From NCBI GenBank assembly GCA_934045075.1, contig OW203727.1, positions 14,671,501 through 14,735,500 of the forward strand: DNA of 64,000 nucleotides. Direction: 5' to 3'. Of this stretch, positions 1 to 12,866 are shown in pieces. The translations under genes were made by a program, and so were the position numbers. The notes beneath the pieces were generated by a model. It ran no database searches, was not told the origin of the DNA, and saw nothing but the letters and a program-made list of their open reading frames with translations. Source of the DNA: Yponomeuta sedellus (lineage: Eukaryota > Arthropoda > Insecta > Lepidoptera > Yponomeutidae). The stretch's first letter is position 1. Every line of letters begins with the position of its first letter.

Positions 1-91
1 AGGCATCTTTACGATTTACAGCTGTTGTGGCAGTGGTTTAAAATAGAGTACCGACTGAAAATGTCCTAAAACACATTATATTGAAAGCGTG

Positions 92-175
92 ATTGCCTCT
101 TTGGGTCTAGCGGTTAACACGCTTGATTACCATATAAGTGGCCGTGAGTTCGATTCCTACTGAAGATCGCATTTA
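92..175 (+). mobile_element. tRNA-like SINE head (family D)
   Basis: tgcctctttgggtctagcgg, ttaacacgcttg, then gtgagttcgattcc. Related heads lie at 12085, 17846, 28405, 46330 and 57830 on the other strand. Confidence 0.5.
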
Positions 176-304
176 TTGATCGCAGGTACATTTATTGGAA
201 AGGTTCTGTATAACTTAATACAAGTTTCCTTGTTGAGAATTAGCATAAAATATCGGTTTTCAATGCTGAAAATATTATTTATTTAGTTTGTTTTTAACAT
301 AACG

Positions 305-500
305 TAACATTTACATACTGGCACATACATTGCTTCTGGCCGCACACTAGAATACCCTGTATCGTGGAAACCAGACATAGCGACATCACAAATATGTAAA
401 CATCCAAGACCTGGGTTCTTTTTTGTCCCCAGCTGGGGTTCGAACCCGGGGCCTCTCGTATGGTAGACAGATGCGCTACCGCTGTGCCACAGAGGTCGGT
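305..500 (-). mobile_element. tRNA-Gly-like SINE (family B)
   Basis: On the minus strand a head cgacctctgtggcacagcgg with B box gggttcgaacccc leads into a tail of oligo-A, ccaggtcttggatgtttac, gatgtcgctatgtctgg and agaagcaatgtatgtgcc. The head resembles tRNA-Gly. Confidence 0.65.
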
Positions 501-836
501 CGTTTTAATTATTTATTTTACTTTGCTTCCCCAAGCATCGTGATTTTTGGAAAACGGACTGTGTTTTTAGAAGGCCTAAGGTTATTTTACTCATCAGTGA
601 AAACAATTTTCACTTAGGGACCAACTCGTGTAAAAATTATCAGCTGTCCTGTCTCAGTCAGATTTTAGACCAAAATCGAAGTTGATATTGTACCCGAAAT
701 AACAGAACAGCTGACAGCAGACTTTAGATATACACTCTGATGATGTTTTTACCTGAAACTTACCAAACAGTCATCGAGAATCTGTCCAACTCTGACTTGA
801 AACATAACATGTTATCAGTTACGATAGCAACCCCTT

Positions 837-1184
837 GTTTGTCCCTACTGCTGGGGCACGGGTCTCTTCCTGCATCGCAGGAAGGTTAGGCCATATTCCA
901 CCACAGGGGTCAAGTCCGGGTTGGAGGATTGTAAGACAATGCCGGGCCTTATTTTCAGAAGTTATCAAACCGCCCATGAGGCCTTTCACATGGCTTAACG
1001 ACTGCCATTAAATGACAGCCGGCACCAACGGCTTAACGTGCCTTGCGAAGCACGGAAGCGCTCGGAAAAATGACACTTGTGGTAGTTACGGGACGGTCAC
1101 CCATCCTGCACCTGACCAAGCCTGTTGTTGCTTAACTCAAGTGATTGATTGCAATCACTCGGTTCGACTAGGCCGCGAGCGGTT
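837..1184 (-). mobile_element. 5S-rRNA-derived SINE, unbroken copy
   Basis: On the minus strand: a 5S-like head (cacttgagttaagcaacaac, then ggatgggtgaccgtcccg), a middle with gtgcttcgcaaggcacgtta, and a 3' part with cgatgcaggaagagacccgt ending cagcagtagggacaaac. About 350 bp. The 5S resemblance covers the internal control region, which would supply a type 1 pol III promoter. Confidence 0.75.
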
Positions 1185-2573
1185 ATCAGTTATTAATATT
1201 TTAATTGTTAGTCGTCTTTAACGTTCCTGATTAAAGGTTGATATTTACCGGCAAGTAAACGGGCGTACAGAGTCAAAAATGGAGCCGAATAGTTAACTTT
1301 GATAAGATTCATCATTAACCCTACAAGTAACCAGAGATAACTGGTAAGCCGGAAATCGCCGAATCGCTTACGGGTACATCGGAACACAATTAAATTAAAT
1401 TGCGCATTGACAGACAGCTTGATTTTCAGCGCAATGAATGAACAAACGACGTGCGGCGAGCATCAACAAACGTTACGCGCATTACACAACCGATATACAA
1501 GGAAAGTAAGAGTGTAGACGTAATTTGTCCCTAATTTCCATACGGGCCACGCGATGGCATTTACCTGCGACTTTTAGCGACCGTTTTCGCTAATTACCAT
1601 CTCGTTTGCAATTTAAAGTCGCACGTTCATTTGCGGGGCCCTTACCAACCTATTCAGCGAAAGTGAATGCATGTGCAATGCCGATGCCGTCGCGCCCGCG
1701 GTAATTGGCAGGAGGTGTAACGTAACCGGCGTTAGACGTGTGGACGGGGCCTAACTGTGTGTGACAGTGGCTTGAGAGTGTGTAAACACCTGGGAAGGGC
1801 CACTGCCAGGCCATTATCAGTCCGGCCGCACCTCACGCGGTAGGTGGTGCTCAGAGTGTTACCACTGCACTGTGGTGTTACCGTAACGTTTCCTTGTAAG
1901 CCTAGTATGTTACGCCTAAAGGGTGGGTGTATCAACACTGCATATACTTTACGTACCTGATAAAATCGGCGATACCAAATAAGCGTGGGTTACTTTCGAT
2001 TCGTGTTTTGCATATTATCCTTGCGCATTCTTAATACACGAGTACCTGTATGGATAAAAAAAATCAAGTCTATTGATACCAAATGGCAAAGTGATTCGCT
2101 GAAAAATTAACAAAATGTATGGCATATTTTCCATTGTAAAGAAACATAAATTCAAAGAGCCAGTCGACTCAATTGTGCACCTATTCTATTTTCAACGGGC
2201 TGAAAATTAAAGCGCACTGTTGTTGAGTTATGTGCGAAACATTAGCTCAGCGCAGCGCATCCATCTATGGGGTCAGGCCGCTGCCATTGACATTGATGAC
2301 ATAAAGTAGAAGGTATAAAAGGTCCTATCAATACAAATTCTTTGTATTCCTTTCACTCCATGACTAAGCGGGACACCCTGAATTTCTTATCATAAAAGTT
2401 TGCAAGCAATACAAGCTTTAACATTGACGATTTAATTTCAGCATTCTGAGTCCTCACAAACCCTGGTCCGTGTTACAAGGAGCCTTTTAATATTAAATGC
2501 GTAAATTAAACGAACATATGAGCTGGGAAGAGAGAGAGAGAGAGATACAAAGAATCTCAATCTCAATCAGCTA
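1185..2573. other. No gene recognised
   Basis: Moderately GC-rich around 1500-1900, with a GA run at 2529-2546. Only short open frames without domains. Confidence 0.5.
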
Positions 2574-2697
2574 GGGGAGCACAACGTCACGATAAAAGTT
2601 TTGTCTCTAGCACACCATCTTGCTTTATTTCACCCCGTAAAGCGAGATGCCGGTACCTGATAGCGGAAGAACACTTTTATCATGACTTTATGCTCCC
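2574..2697. mobile_element. Short MITE, relative of 19299-19431
   Basis: Terminal inverted repeats ggggagcacaacgtcacgat and acttttatcatgactttatg plus ctccc. Interior ccatcttgctttatttcacc matches the other copy in reverse. The TA flank is kept only on the left. Confidence 0.5.
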
Positions 2698-3621
2698 TTT
2701 GTTAAGGTTAACCTGCTGTCGCCTCTACTACTCAGAGCATAGTGACGATTATACGACCCAAATTGATTCATCAACGTACAGTCGCGTGTACTAACATGTG
2801 AACACCTTAGAACCTTGTCACATCACCCTCTCCTAGCCTGATGTATGAGTAATTTACTATTTTGACTTAGACAAGGTACTTAATTGCCTACAGTACTGCT
2901 CAAACCTTTGTATTAGCATCTTAGAGTTCTCCGTATTGCTAATAGGTAAGTAAAGAAACGAATAAGAAAATATATGTTTTGTCTCTAGTCCGAATGGCTT
3001 GGTAGTTAGTGTGCTGGCAAAGTGATCTAAATTGAACAAAGCCGTCTTTCTATGTCTACGTTTATCGTACTGATGATGCGACTCTTTGTCAGTGCCAGGG
3101 CCTGATGAAGTTGGATGGGCCTGTCAGAGGCGTTCGTTGTTGCACTCGATGAGACGGCCTGCCTGATAAAGAAATGTTTTGCAATGTTTTATTTACATGT
3201 GTAGGGTTGTAAAAATATTCTAAGATATGGTTTGAAACGTAAAACATTTGCACCATATTATTATGTAAAAGTTTTACGTTTCAAAGTAATGAACCGGTCA
3301 AAACTTGTACTATACAGTTGGCAGTCTTCCAGCATATTTTGAACTTTGGACCGTTTTATCTCAAAGGGAAAGTGTTAAATATATATTAGTAGTGTAAAGT
3401 TCCATGTGCAGTTTCACTCAACAAGTCTGACAAATAAGCACTGTCCTAAAAAAAAATTTTTTTTTTCAACACAATACGTAATTTTAAAAGCATGGTCTGC
3501 TATTTCGATTTCGGCTGCTTTAATTAATTTTTAAAGCGAAAAAAAAAGAACCAGAGTTGACGAAACCGGAACTACGTCTTGCACTGAAGTACGTCATCTA
3601 CTGAGATCCTATAAACTGTCA

Positions 3622-3868
3622 GGGCGAGATAAATAGTCGCTAAGAACGAGTCTTAGCGAAAGCACTTGCTTAAGAATCGATTTGTCTATCATAGACAGTT
3701 CTTTAGCACTCTCTAAGTCGCGAAACCCGAACTAATTCTTAGCATTGGCCTAAGAACATGCTTAGCTAAGCAAACGTCTACTTTGATACTTAGCTAAGTT
3801 AGCCTGAAGTAATGCTTAGGGAAGCTTGAGCACGGACTTGGGCTAAGCAACGACTATTTATCTCGCCC
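3622..3868 (+). mobile_element. 247-bp MITE, copy 1 (3-bp target duplication)
   Basis: Ends gggcgagataaatagtcg and its exact complement. Flanked by TCA on both sides. Interior rich in ctaag/cttag words. Copy 2 lies at 52267-52516 in the opposite orientation. Confidence 0.7.
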
Positions 3869-3933
3869 TCAGTTTCTAGTGATATGTCTCAAAACAAGAA
3901 CTCTTTTGTATAAACCCTTAGTATGTCCATACT

Positions 3934-4091
3934 ACTGGGGCACGGGTCTCCTCTTGCATCGCACAAAGCTGAGGCCATACTCCATCGCGGGGGCCAAGTC
4001 TGGGTTGGAGGAGGATTGCAAGACAGCGGCGGGGCTCAGAAGTTATCGAGCCCAGACCAATGCCAGGGCTAGGAACTCACAACTCAAATGA
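3934..4091 (-). mobile_element. 5S-derived SINE 3' fragment
   Basis: Plus strand reads tactggggcacgggtctcct, then aggattgcaagacagcgg and agttatcgagcc, the 3' half of the family. The head is missing. Confidence 0.55.
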
Positions 4092-5223
4092 ACTATTTAA
4101 ATAAACAAAACTTATTAGACTCCTAATCTACGCAAATACAAAATAGTTCATAATTACTTGAACACCGGAATACCGAGATGTCGGATATCTTAGCGTTAGC
4201 TATTGTCAATATGTACAATGCCTCACCATTCTGGTTTTCTGGGGTAAGTACGGTAGAAGTGCAAATATCGAACACAAAGAATGACCTGCCTTCATCTACA
4301 TCGTTGTTTATCATCGTATGTACTTGAGCTAACTAAGAAAAAATCATCGCAGCATCAGGTAAAGACCAAAAACATCTGTGCCTTTAGGTATCCCAGAGGT
4401 GTAGGCAGAGACCACTTGCTATGATCCGGATCACCATCAGATCACCATCGCTTCATCAACGTTCATTAGTCGTTCGATGCACCCACACCCATTCCGGATA
4501 CTTTTTATCTTCCCATTTGCCAACACATTCCCTATTTAGTCGAAGTATGTCCGCCTAGGACATCCCTTATTGGCCTATATACATTTGTTTCGTCCTTCAT
4601 TCATTATTTCAAGTTTATTATTTTAAAATGCCCCCAATTACTATTTCTTATAGCATCGTCTTATTAGACAAAAAACCACACGATAATTCAATTCCCTCTG
4701 CTATGGTAGTGTCTGGTAATGTCTCTATTACCCCATCACTTTCCCTGGCGATTCCAGGCGCATCCTTTGATCCTGTCACTATGGCAACCGCTTCATACAA
4801 GCTCCGTCCCACTTGACAGCTGTATTCAGCGAGATGAATGGTGTCTTCAAGACCAATAGACATTCTTTGGCAATGCTAAAAATACACTTAAATACGCTAT
4901 TAAATTCTCTGTGTCGGCGCTGTGGAAAGATAGGTGACGTGATGGCTAGATAGTGCAGGGAAAATATACGTAGTTAAAGCCAGGTTTAAAATAGTCAAGT
5001 TCTCTTAAGCTACTTGGTGCGATATTGTATATTTAAGAAAACGAAATTTGTTTTTCTTTGGCCATTATCGAGTAGTATTGAAATGAAATGAAAAGTAATT
5101 CAAAAGAAAGCAGAAACTGCGTCTTAATGAAAGTTACAATTCAAACTTGGTGTCCATTTCAAAATCAAGATCATATAGTTACAAAAACTTCACAAAAGTA
5201 CGTAACTTAGAAAACAAAGTACG
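4092..5223. other. No gene recognised
   Basis: Opposed short frames at 4628-4863 overlap each other and carry no motif or splice context. Nothing else seen. Confidence 0.5.
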
Positions 5224-5297
5224 TGGCGGGATTCGAACCCACGACCCACCCGACTATGAGGCCGGCGCCGTTCTCCGCTGCGCTACTACCGCACCGC
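5224..5297 (-). mobile_element. tRNA-like sequence
   Basis: On the minus strand ggtgcggtagtagcgcagcg, then gtcgtgggttcgaatcccgcc, a good B box with a loose cloverleaf. The anticodon arm does not pair well. Most likely a SINE head or tRNA pseudogene. Confidence 0.4.
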
Positions 5298-5875
5298 TAA
5301 ACATTTAACACACGTTTTATTTACCTTCTATTTATTTACCTTCTATTTATCGTTTTATTTATCTTCAACTAGTTACGCATTCGAATTTGAAATTAACTTC
5401 GGTTAGGGGTTGAGCTACGGACACAGAGTGGCCGCTGTAGTCACCGGGTGCAGCCACTAAATTCAGATAGATACAATTTGTTTATTGTTGTTTCAATTTA
5501 AGCTATTTTATGCCTGTCTTCACATTGACGCGGTAGAGATGGCGGCCAATACAAAACATAACACTGACTATGGTTTTGTGAGCCGCACCAGTGTAGGTAT
5601 AGCAGACCTTAACAAGGAAAAACGGACAATGAGTGCAAGCCGGACTCGCATATTAACGGTGCCGTACCTACAACCAAATACTCTTAGAAGGAGTTCGACT
5701 CATTTTTTTATGTAGCCCATATAACTTCCCACTGAAGGTGAAACGTATGTGAAGTTGATCGGCTTTTTTCTATGAGAAGGAAATAAATAAATCACTTATC
5801 TATTGTTATAGGGACCTTCACTATATCTAAGATTGACTTTTGTTGTTGGATGAATTTATTTCTAAGTTACGCTTG

Positions 5876-6422
5876 ATTATACTATTTTTATTTTTAATGC
5901 ACTAACCCGTGCTAAGGACAATTTTAAAAACCTATTTAGAGGCTAAAAATTCCACCCATGCCGGGATTCGAACCCGCGACCTCTGGCTGTCCGTGCCAGC
6001 GCTCTTTCCAACTGAGCCAATGGGCGACTCACAGTGCCCATTGGCTCAGTGGAAATTTCGTCAGTGAAATTTCGAACCTCTTTACACTATTCTCTGTATT
6101 ACGTACAGGCAGCGACATCTGGCTGAAGTAAATTGCATCACTTACAGCCCAGACTACCTACTTTGCAGTTAGGTTTTTATATCGAAATGATATCGCTGTA
6201 CACACATGGTTATACTATTTTTAATGCACTAACCCGTGCTAAGGACAATTTAAAAAAACCTATTTAGAGGTTCGAAATTTCACTGACGAAATTTCCAACT
6301 GAGCCAATGGGCACTGTGAGTCGCCTATTGGCTCAGTTGGAAAGAGCGCTGGCACGGATAGCCAGAGGTCGCGGGTTCGAATCCCGGCATGGGTGGAATT
6401 TTTAGCCTCTACATAGGTTTTT
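5876..6422 (-). mobile_element. tRNA-like SINE with two opposed heads (family A)
   Basis: A minus-strand head at about 5956-6027 and a plus-strand head at about 6325-6396 face outward from a shared middle (gtattacgtacaggcagcg). The element is bounded by a perfect 12-bp duplication, aagttacgcttg (5864-5875 and 6423-6434). On the minus strand it begins aaaacctatgtagaggc and ends aaaaatagtataat, like the array copies. Heads here carry aactgagcc and gacctctgg variants. Confidence 0.75.
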
Positions 6423-6524
6423 AAGTTACGCTTGTGAAGTGTTAGCAACAATACGACTCGCTAACTTTGTAGGAAAACATCATGTGGAAACCTGACTTCA
6501 TGACAGCCCGCAATAAGCACGCGT

Positions 6525-6575
6525 GATGATTAAGCCCACAACTCTCTCTCTGAGAGAAGGCTGTGCCCTATCTGA
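6525..6575 (+). mobile_element. Possible LINE 3'-end remnant
   Basis: acaactctctctctgagagaaggctgtgcc resembles the end seen at 25385 (ctctcactctgagagaaggc). Too short to classify. Confidence 0.3.
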
Positions 6576-7289
6576 AGAGTACAAGATCAACGGAATGATT
6601 TCTTTGGCATCCAGCAAGAGAGATATGTGTAAATGCAAATCGCCCGATTCCTCAACGGTATTCCCAGGAAAGCCTTCCACTTTCCTCAGCTGTCCGCGTC
6701 CACGATTTGTGTGGCCAGCCTCTATCTTGTAAAACATCTAGCTAATACACTTTCGCCTTGTTCGTGTTAAAAGCTAGTTCCCTCAATTACAAGTCTGAGT
6801 AATGAATGTTTACTTATAAAGAGTGACATCTACATCTGCAGGCTATGTTTATCTTCAATCTAAGCACACGATATAAGATAAGTAAAAATAGAAGTATCAC
6901 AGAACACAGTTATCAACAGCATAAAAATGGAAGTTTCTAGTAATAATGTTCTGAATACCATTATTAATGGCAATAAACTTTTTTCCGCTTTTTCTTATCT
7001 TTATTTGTAGGTCTGTACTATTGAAAATATTTTCATATTACAAAGCAATTTCAACACTGTTCAATGAAACAAAAATACAATAAAAACACAATGCCTGGAA
7101 GAGCTTCAGGTCCATGAAAGTGTTGATACAGGGATAGGGATATACAAGTTATACCTAACTTACGGTACTCAGGCCTGCTCTTTGACCGAACATTAGAAGC
7201 CCCGATTCAAAGTTTATGAGCGGGCAGTGGAGATCATGTTGGGTGTAAAAATGACTGACAAAATCTGAAACACAACACAGAACCAAGAT

Positions 7290-7560
7290 TATCGAGGTCC
7301 GAGCTGCGACCGCTAAGCTGAGGATTAAGGTGGACAACATTGCTACTGACTGGGTTCCATGCGACGGATATCGCAAACGCGAAGGATCCAAGCGGAGATG
7401 GCTGGTAGGTAGTGCTTTCCACTGTCTACTTCGTCCTTCTACCGGTCCTTATATCCGGCTTCCTACCGCATTAGCTGAAGGTGGCCACCAACAGGGAGGA
7501 GTGGAACACTAAAGACGAGACCTTTGCCCAGCGGTGAAACACATAAAAAAACCGCACACA
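7290..7560 (+). mobile_element. LINE 3' fragment
   Basis: Encodes DNIATDWVPCDGYRKREGSK then RRWLVG, clearly related to the fragment at 62850-63005. It is followed by the common LINE 3' end motif gagacctttgcccagcggtg. Degenerate. Confidence 0.55.
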
Positions 7561-8871
7561 CAGACGATACATCGAACTATCGAGCCATTCTCCGGAATGT
7601 CCGGAGTGGTACATCCCTGCATATATTTGTTTTTTTGCGATATTTTTTACCTCCTTTAATCTCCATTGATATCGAATACTGACGCTTCGGACACTTCGTA
7701 TTTCGTAAGACAACCTTCTAAACTCTTTGTTCTAGAGTCGAAGTGCGGCCGCAGTTGAAAAGGGATATTTAAAAATAGTTTAACGTTTACAACAGGCTGT
7801 AATCGCGGTGATTTATAGACGCATCTTTAGGCTTTGCATTTCTCAATCTCTCCGTCGAAGAGAGCCAATAGGGTAAAGGAGGTACAGTAGAGGGAATTCT
7901 GAATATTTTTTTACAAATCAAGTCAAGAATACGCACTTGATTACACGATTAAATTGTTCCGACGATTAAATTGTTTTCCTACCCCTCTTGTGTAAGGGAG
8001 ACAGGAATAGAATATACGATCCGAGTCGGCTTTCGTCAATCTATGTATACTGACTGACGGGGCGTCTGTTTTTTCTGCTTTACCTTATTAGGTATTCGTA
8101 TGACTCTTTCTGTCATTCTGTTTGTAACTATCATAATCACAATAAATGTAATCAGACGTATCATGGTTGTTTACATCGTGGCGGATATTGCCAGACCAAT
8201 CCATTAGGCCATATATGTACACTGCATTGTCTATTTCTCTTTCCGTCATTCTATTCTTTGATTGACTATCATATGTAAGTACTTTGTGTATATTTTAGAA
8301 AGTATTACCAAATTATCCCATATTTGTGCACTACAGGACATATGCTATCTTTTTCTTTCCTCGGCCATCCTCATCCATTAGCTACTAGCATTAGTTGTTT
8401 CTGATCGTCTTTCCAGTGAGCTGGTGGTAATTTATTGCTTCGCATTTGCCAGTTCATGGCTTCCACTTCAGCACCTTTTTACTCCTAATGGAGGTTCTTC
8501 AGCAGAAAGTTCAACTATCTTAGAAGTTATTCAATTATTCTTTATTTCGAAAGTATGATTTTGATTGCAGCAAGTTAACAAACAATTATAATTTTGTCAA
8601 ACTAGAATATTATCGTCCAATCATTTACGCCAACGTCAAATCCAATAAATGCTACTGACGACTTTGTGATATTCCTCCACGGTGATCGATAACTCACGAA
8701 AAATAAGTAGTTAAATCCAGGACAAAGGATCTACAAATAGAACAGTACTAAAGTCACAATAACATGCCACAAGATATTCGTAGTCGTAAAGTTGGTTGCC
8801 TCGCAACTATACCATCACAACACCCGAGTAGAGTGGTAATTACTTTATGATTTAAGTTCTCTAGGCATAGT
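7561..8871. other. No gene recognised
   Basis: AT-rich, with repeated short words (ttctgtcattctg, tttccgtcattct) near 8110-8250. Probably old repeat sequence. Confidence 0.45.
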
Positions 8872-9225
8872 GTGGACAAGGGGAGGGGTTTAATGGACGG
8901 TTGCGTCTCGACTTCGATCTGCCTAGACCTTAACCTCGAGAAGACGAAGCAGAGGGTTCGTGAAATAAATTTATCATGTATTCACAAAAATTGCGTGAGG
9001 AAGTTGCGTGACTCCCAAAATAAACTGTATTACAGAATCGTCCTGTCGTACTGCAGGGGGTCCGCTTATGTTGCGGGAGATTGTGAGGGCGTTCCCGAGA
9101 CTCCGTCGTACGGCGTGAGAAGGAACACCATGGGCTTTTAGCCGGTAAGAGTCCGCCATAACCCTGTCGCACTCCTCAGCGGCAGAGTATCCAAGATGAT
9201 TTCCCCATGAAAAAAAGGGGTTTGC
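8872..9225 (+). mobile_element. Probable R1-type LINE 3' end
   Basis: The stretch 9129-9225 contains catgggcttttagccggtaa, gagtccgcc and gatgatttcccc followed by an A run, the usual 3' ending of lepidopteran R1-like elements. The open frame upstream (8872-9141) gives no recognisable domain. Confidence 0.45.
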
Positions 9226-9960
9226 GTATGCTACATAAATTTAAGTACCTATGTTTAACAATTTTGTTTCAAAACATGAAAACTGTACAAAACGCTAGTT
9301 CAAGTAGAACTTTTTTTGATGTGTTTGCTCATGAACATGCACATAAGAGTATCACTATTTATTACCTAGCCCTCTGGGAATAAAAATTTGGCAGTTTCCT
9401 ATTACTCTCAAGCCTCTGTCTTTATTTATACCGTGCCTCTGTGCCTACAAAGTTTGTGCCCGCGCCATAGCCTGACAGGGACGAATGGGGTGTACCACGG
9501 ATACCCCTCGACGAAAGCCGAGGGCATTAATCTGTATCGGCCGCCTATCGACTAATAATAAGTCCGGTGGGTGATCGTGTTTGCGTTACTACCATGTTTG
9601 GACTGTGTTTTATGGGCGGAGGGACGCCTTCCTCTTTGACGATGCTTTATTGGTGTTATAGTTTGTCCGAGAGCTCAATGTTTTCATAACATCTTCCACG
9701 TGCCGGTTAAAGCTGCGGAGAAATATTCGTGGCACTAAGGAAGCAACATAAAAGTTCAGCTGGTGACATTAATCTTTGTAAATGGTCTACTGTTTAAAGA
9801 CATCCGTTTTCTTTGCTATAGTTAAAACCCATGTCCGAGGCGTGCTACATATAAATCAACATGAAACAGAGAATATATGTAACTGTATCTTAACATCGAC
9901 ATTATTTATGCACCAATAAATAAATCTCACTATTCGTCATTTTATAAGTCTTCACACAAA

Positions 9961-10255
9961 CTAGGGGGTGAGTCTCTAAAATGCATTTTTGTTTCATAGA
10001 GTCACATTAGTACGTGTTTCATAGACACTTGGTACTCCAGACACCAATCGTATTCCAATGGTACACGTAACCAGTGCAACTTAACTCGGCACCTACGCAT
10101 CTTATTCGCGAGAGATGCCTATTTAATTTACGCGGAATATATCATTGTACTGATATTGCTTTGAAAACTACCAAATAGTAGAAATAAAGACTATTGTCAT
10201 GATTATTTAGTTTTATTGAAAAGCTATATGTGTTTATTAGGCTTTAGGGGCGGAT
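9961..10255 (+). repeat. Diverged copy of the large inverted-repeat arm
   Basis: Shares gagtctctaaaat, ccaatcgtatt, aacttaactcgg, gcgagagatgcctatttaat and attgaaaa in order with the right arm (28090-28390). Confidence 0.6.
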
Positions 10256-10608
10256 GAGAGGTTTTTTCTAATCTTAAGAAAGTACATATAATTTTTCATA
10301 AGCGTATAAATTCATCGCAAAACAAGTTGTAACTATCGACTAATCATGGCTCCTGACAATTTATCTGTGACGCAAACGTGGGCTTATTTTATGTATTTTC
10401 CACGTTCAGATTCCATCTTCATATTCCATAGATACCAGAGTGAATAGGACCATAGATATAGATTAGCGCCATCCCGTTCTATCCGCTAACGCATGATAGG
10501 GTGATTCCCTATGTGAGATGATTCCCTATGAGATGTTTAGAGAATCGCCCTTACTCGAGTGCACGCCTTGAGAAAGGCTTTTTTCTTTTTTTGCCAAGCG
10601 AACTGGGC

Positions 10609-10790
10609 CGAGTTTCAGAAAATTACAATTCGTAGTTTAAACTACATTTCAATCTACATGTGGAACAGTTTGTAGCTTATGTTTCAATGTGTAGTGTTTC
10701 TACTTGTTACTCTGTGGGTTAATTGACTTTGCAATTTATATCGAATTTACATAATAAAGCCTGAACTGTAGTTTCATGAGACAGACCCTG
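10609..10790. mobile_element. Diverged relative of the 48137 MITE
   Basis: tttcagaaaattacaattcg near the left and gaactgtagtttcatgagac near the right are imperfect inverted repeats. The shared interior motif ctgtgggttaattgac matches ctgtgagttaatcgcc of the 48137 copy. Confidence 0.4.
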
Positions 10791-12084
10791 GTGAGCTTTT
10801 AAATGTTTCGAATGAAATATTGCGCCCGTCAAGAGTTGTCGATTAAAGCATGACCTCTGCTTAAATATCCGCCTCTGTTCACGCATGCGTCAGCCCGATC
10901 ATTAAATTATGCAAGTCACACGCATTTTTACGCCATTCTGTCTCACTCACGTAACGCGGGTTGTTGACACGTTAAGACGCAGACGTTGGTATTTTCCTAA
11001 GAGCCCTATAACACTAGCGATTTGCGAGCGATTTAAAAGCGATTCGATTACGCAGCGACGTCGCGCCTAGCTTGCGGGGTGCTCGTTTTGTTTTGGATAC
11101 TAAGTACCTCAGCCTCCATCTACCTCAACCTAAACTCAGCAAAATGAATTTTCTGACGAGGAAACACCACTGCTTGTTGGCGTTGTTATCTACTTCAAAG
11201 ACGCAGAAAACAAAAGCAGATACAGGTCAACGACGAATGGGAGTACAATTAATTATCAAGTAATCGATATTATTTCTAAGCTCCGTAAAAAAATTCCGTA
11301 CATGCAATCCAAAGGTTTTACAATAGATGGTTACTCATCTGTAAAAGATTTTTGATAGAAGGGTTCAACAGTAACGTTTAGGTACATCTTTGGTTCCGAA
11401 GCAATCTCTTGAAACGCAACAGTAGTAAAGGAAAATTTTCGTAATAATGCAATAAAAAAAAACAAATGAACACCCACTCCTCTTAAATGCGCCCAAAAGG
11501 TCAAGATAAAGGTGCGCGCGCGCATGCTCGCGCGCCCTCGTTACACAGCTGATTCGTAAGTAACAAAAAGGCACGTGTGACGTCAATTATTTCTCAATTA
11601 AGTGGTAGACGTAACATATTTTACATTTTATTGACCTTGTTAACAATTTTATTATTATATAAAAGAAAAAAAATATGACAAGGAACTGCCTGAGAAAATT
11701 ATTACCTTATATTCGACTTCATAACCAGGACCACGTTTCGTAAAACTACCATTTATCTTTTATTGTGACAATTCGATATATATTGCGCAGTCGATTAGTA
11801 CAACGATTCTTTCTATTTATTATTAGGTGGCTTGCAGTACGAGTAAACCACAAATTAATTTGTAGTTCAATGAAGTTGGGCACAACGCATAAAATCCTGA
11901 ACGATTCTAATCGTCTAACTGTCAAGTTCTACACTTATTGCTACCGCAAACGTCAGGATACTTGAAATAGATTAACGCTCATTCAATCCTATAGGTACTT
12001 ACTTGAAAAAAATAAGTTTGATTGGGCTCCCTATATAATCTTACCGCTTACGCAATATATGAATATGTATGTAATAAATAACTT
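10791..12084. other. No gene recognised
   Basis: Contains a GC-rich patch at 11511-11540 (gcgcgcgcgcatgctcgcgc) and otherwise AT-rich sequence. Short frames only. Confidence 0.45.
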
Positions 12085-12220
12085 CCACACAACATAATCA
12101 CAGTCCTAGCCCTAACATGAAAATACACCCAGACTGGGGTCATTTCGAATCATAAGAAATCGAACCCACGACCTCCGGCACGGTAATCGGACGCGATACC
12201 GCTAGACCAACGAGGCGGTT
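12085..12220 (-). mobile_element. tRNA-like SINE (family D)
   Basis: Minus-strand head aaccgcctcgttggtctagc with gtgggttcgatttc B box, then a tail with ccccagtctgggtgtatttt and a degraded end. Confidence 0.55.
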
Positions 12221-12825
12221 CTACCTATGGAAACTGGATTAGTCCCTAGCTCTAGAATCACCCTCCTGCGTTGCCATTTCCTGGTCCTGCGTGCCCGCTA
12301 GCCCGTCGCACGCGCAGCGCACCCGAAGCGGAAGGTCATCGGGCCGGATTTATGGGGCACGAACTCTTTGTACTGCGCCGCACCACTGCTCGCCTGCATA
12401 ACGGGCTCACTCGCTCTCGCCTGAAATACGGATGCACGATGAGTTGGGAAAGAGTGGATGAGTCTCAGTCTGGGTTATTTTCTCGTTTTTGATGTCCATA
12501 CCTGGTGACCACAGCGTAGGGCATCTTGTTTTAGGACCAGGATGAGTGATTGCAAATTATTATTACTAAGTCTGTCTTGACAAATGATAGTTTCATCTTA
12601 ATAGTAGATGATATCTATTATTCAGAGACAGTCAAGCTTTTTAGTGGTGACTTTCGTTAAGAAACGATTTTAACATTAGCGTAGTTTAACAAAAAATATG
12701 GCTGCCTAAAGGGTTTCTATCCGAAAAACATTATGGAAAGGAGGAATGTGAAGTTAAATTAAGTTTACGTGTAAAAACCTAAATAGGTCAAATCTAATTC
12801 CGTAATCGTTCTAATGGTGTTCCAA

Positions 12826-12866
12826 ATCACCACTGTGAGTACTTGGACAGTACTCACAGTGGTGAT
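12826..12866. repeat. Perfect 18-bp hairpin
   Basis: atcaccactgtgagtact and its exact complement around a 5-base loop (tggac). Confidence 0.9.

Noticed and set aside
4628..4863. Overlapping opposed frames of 62 and 71 residues as a small gene
   Set aside because: No motif, no splice context and no codon bias; chance frames.
12271..12492. 73-residue frame in a GC-rich patch
   Set aside because: No recognisable domain or neighbouring exon; GC richness alone is not enough.
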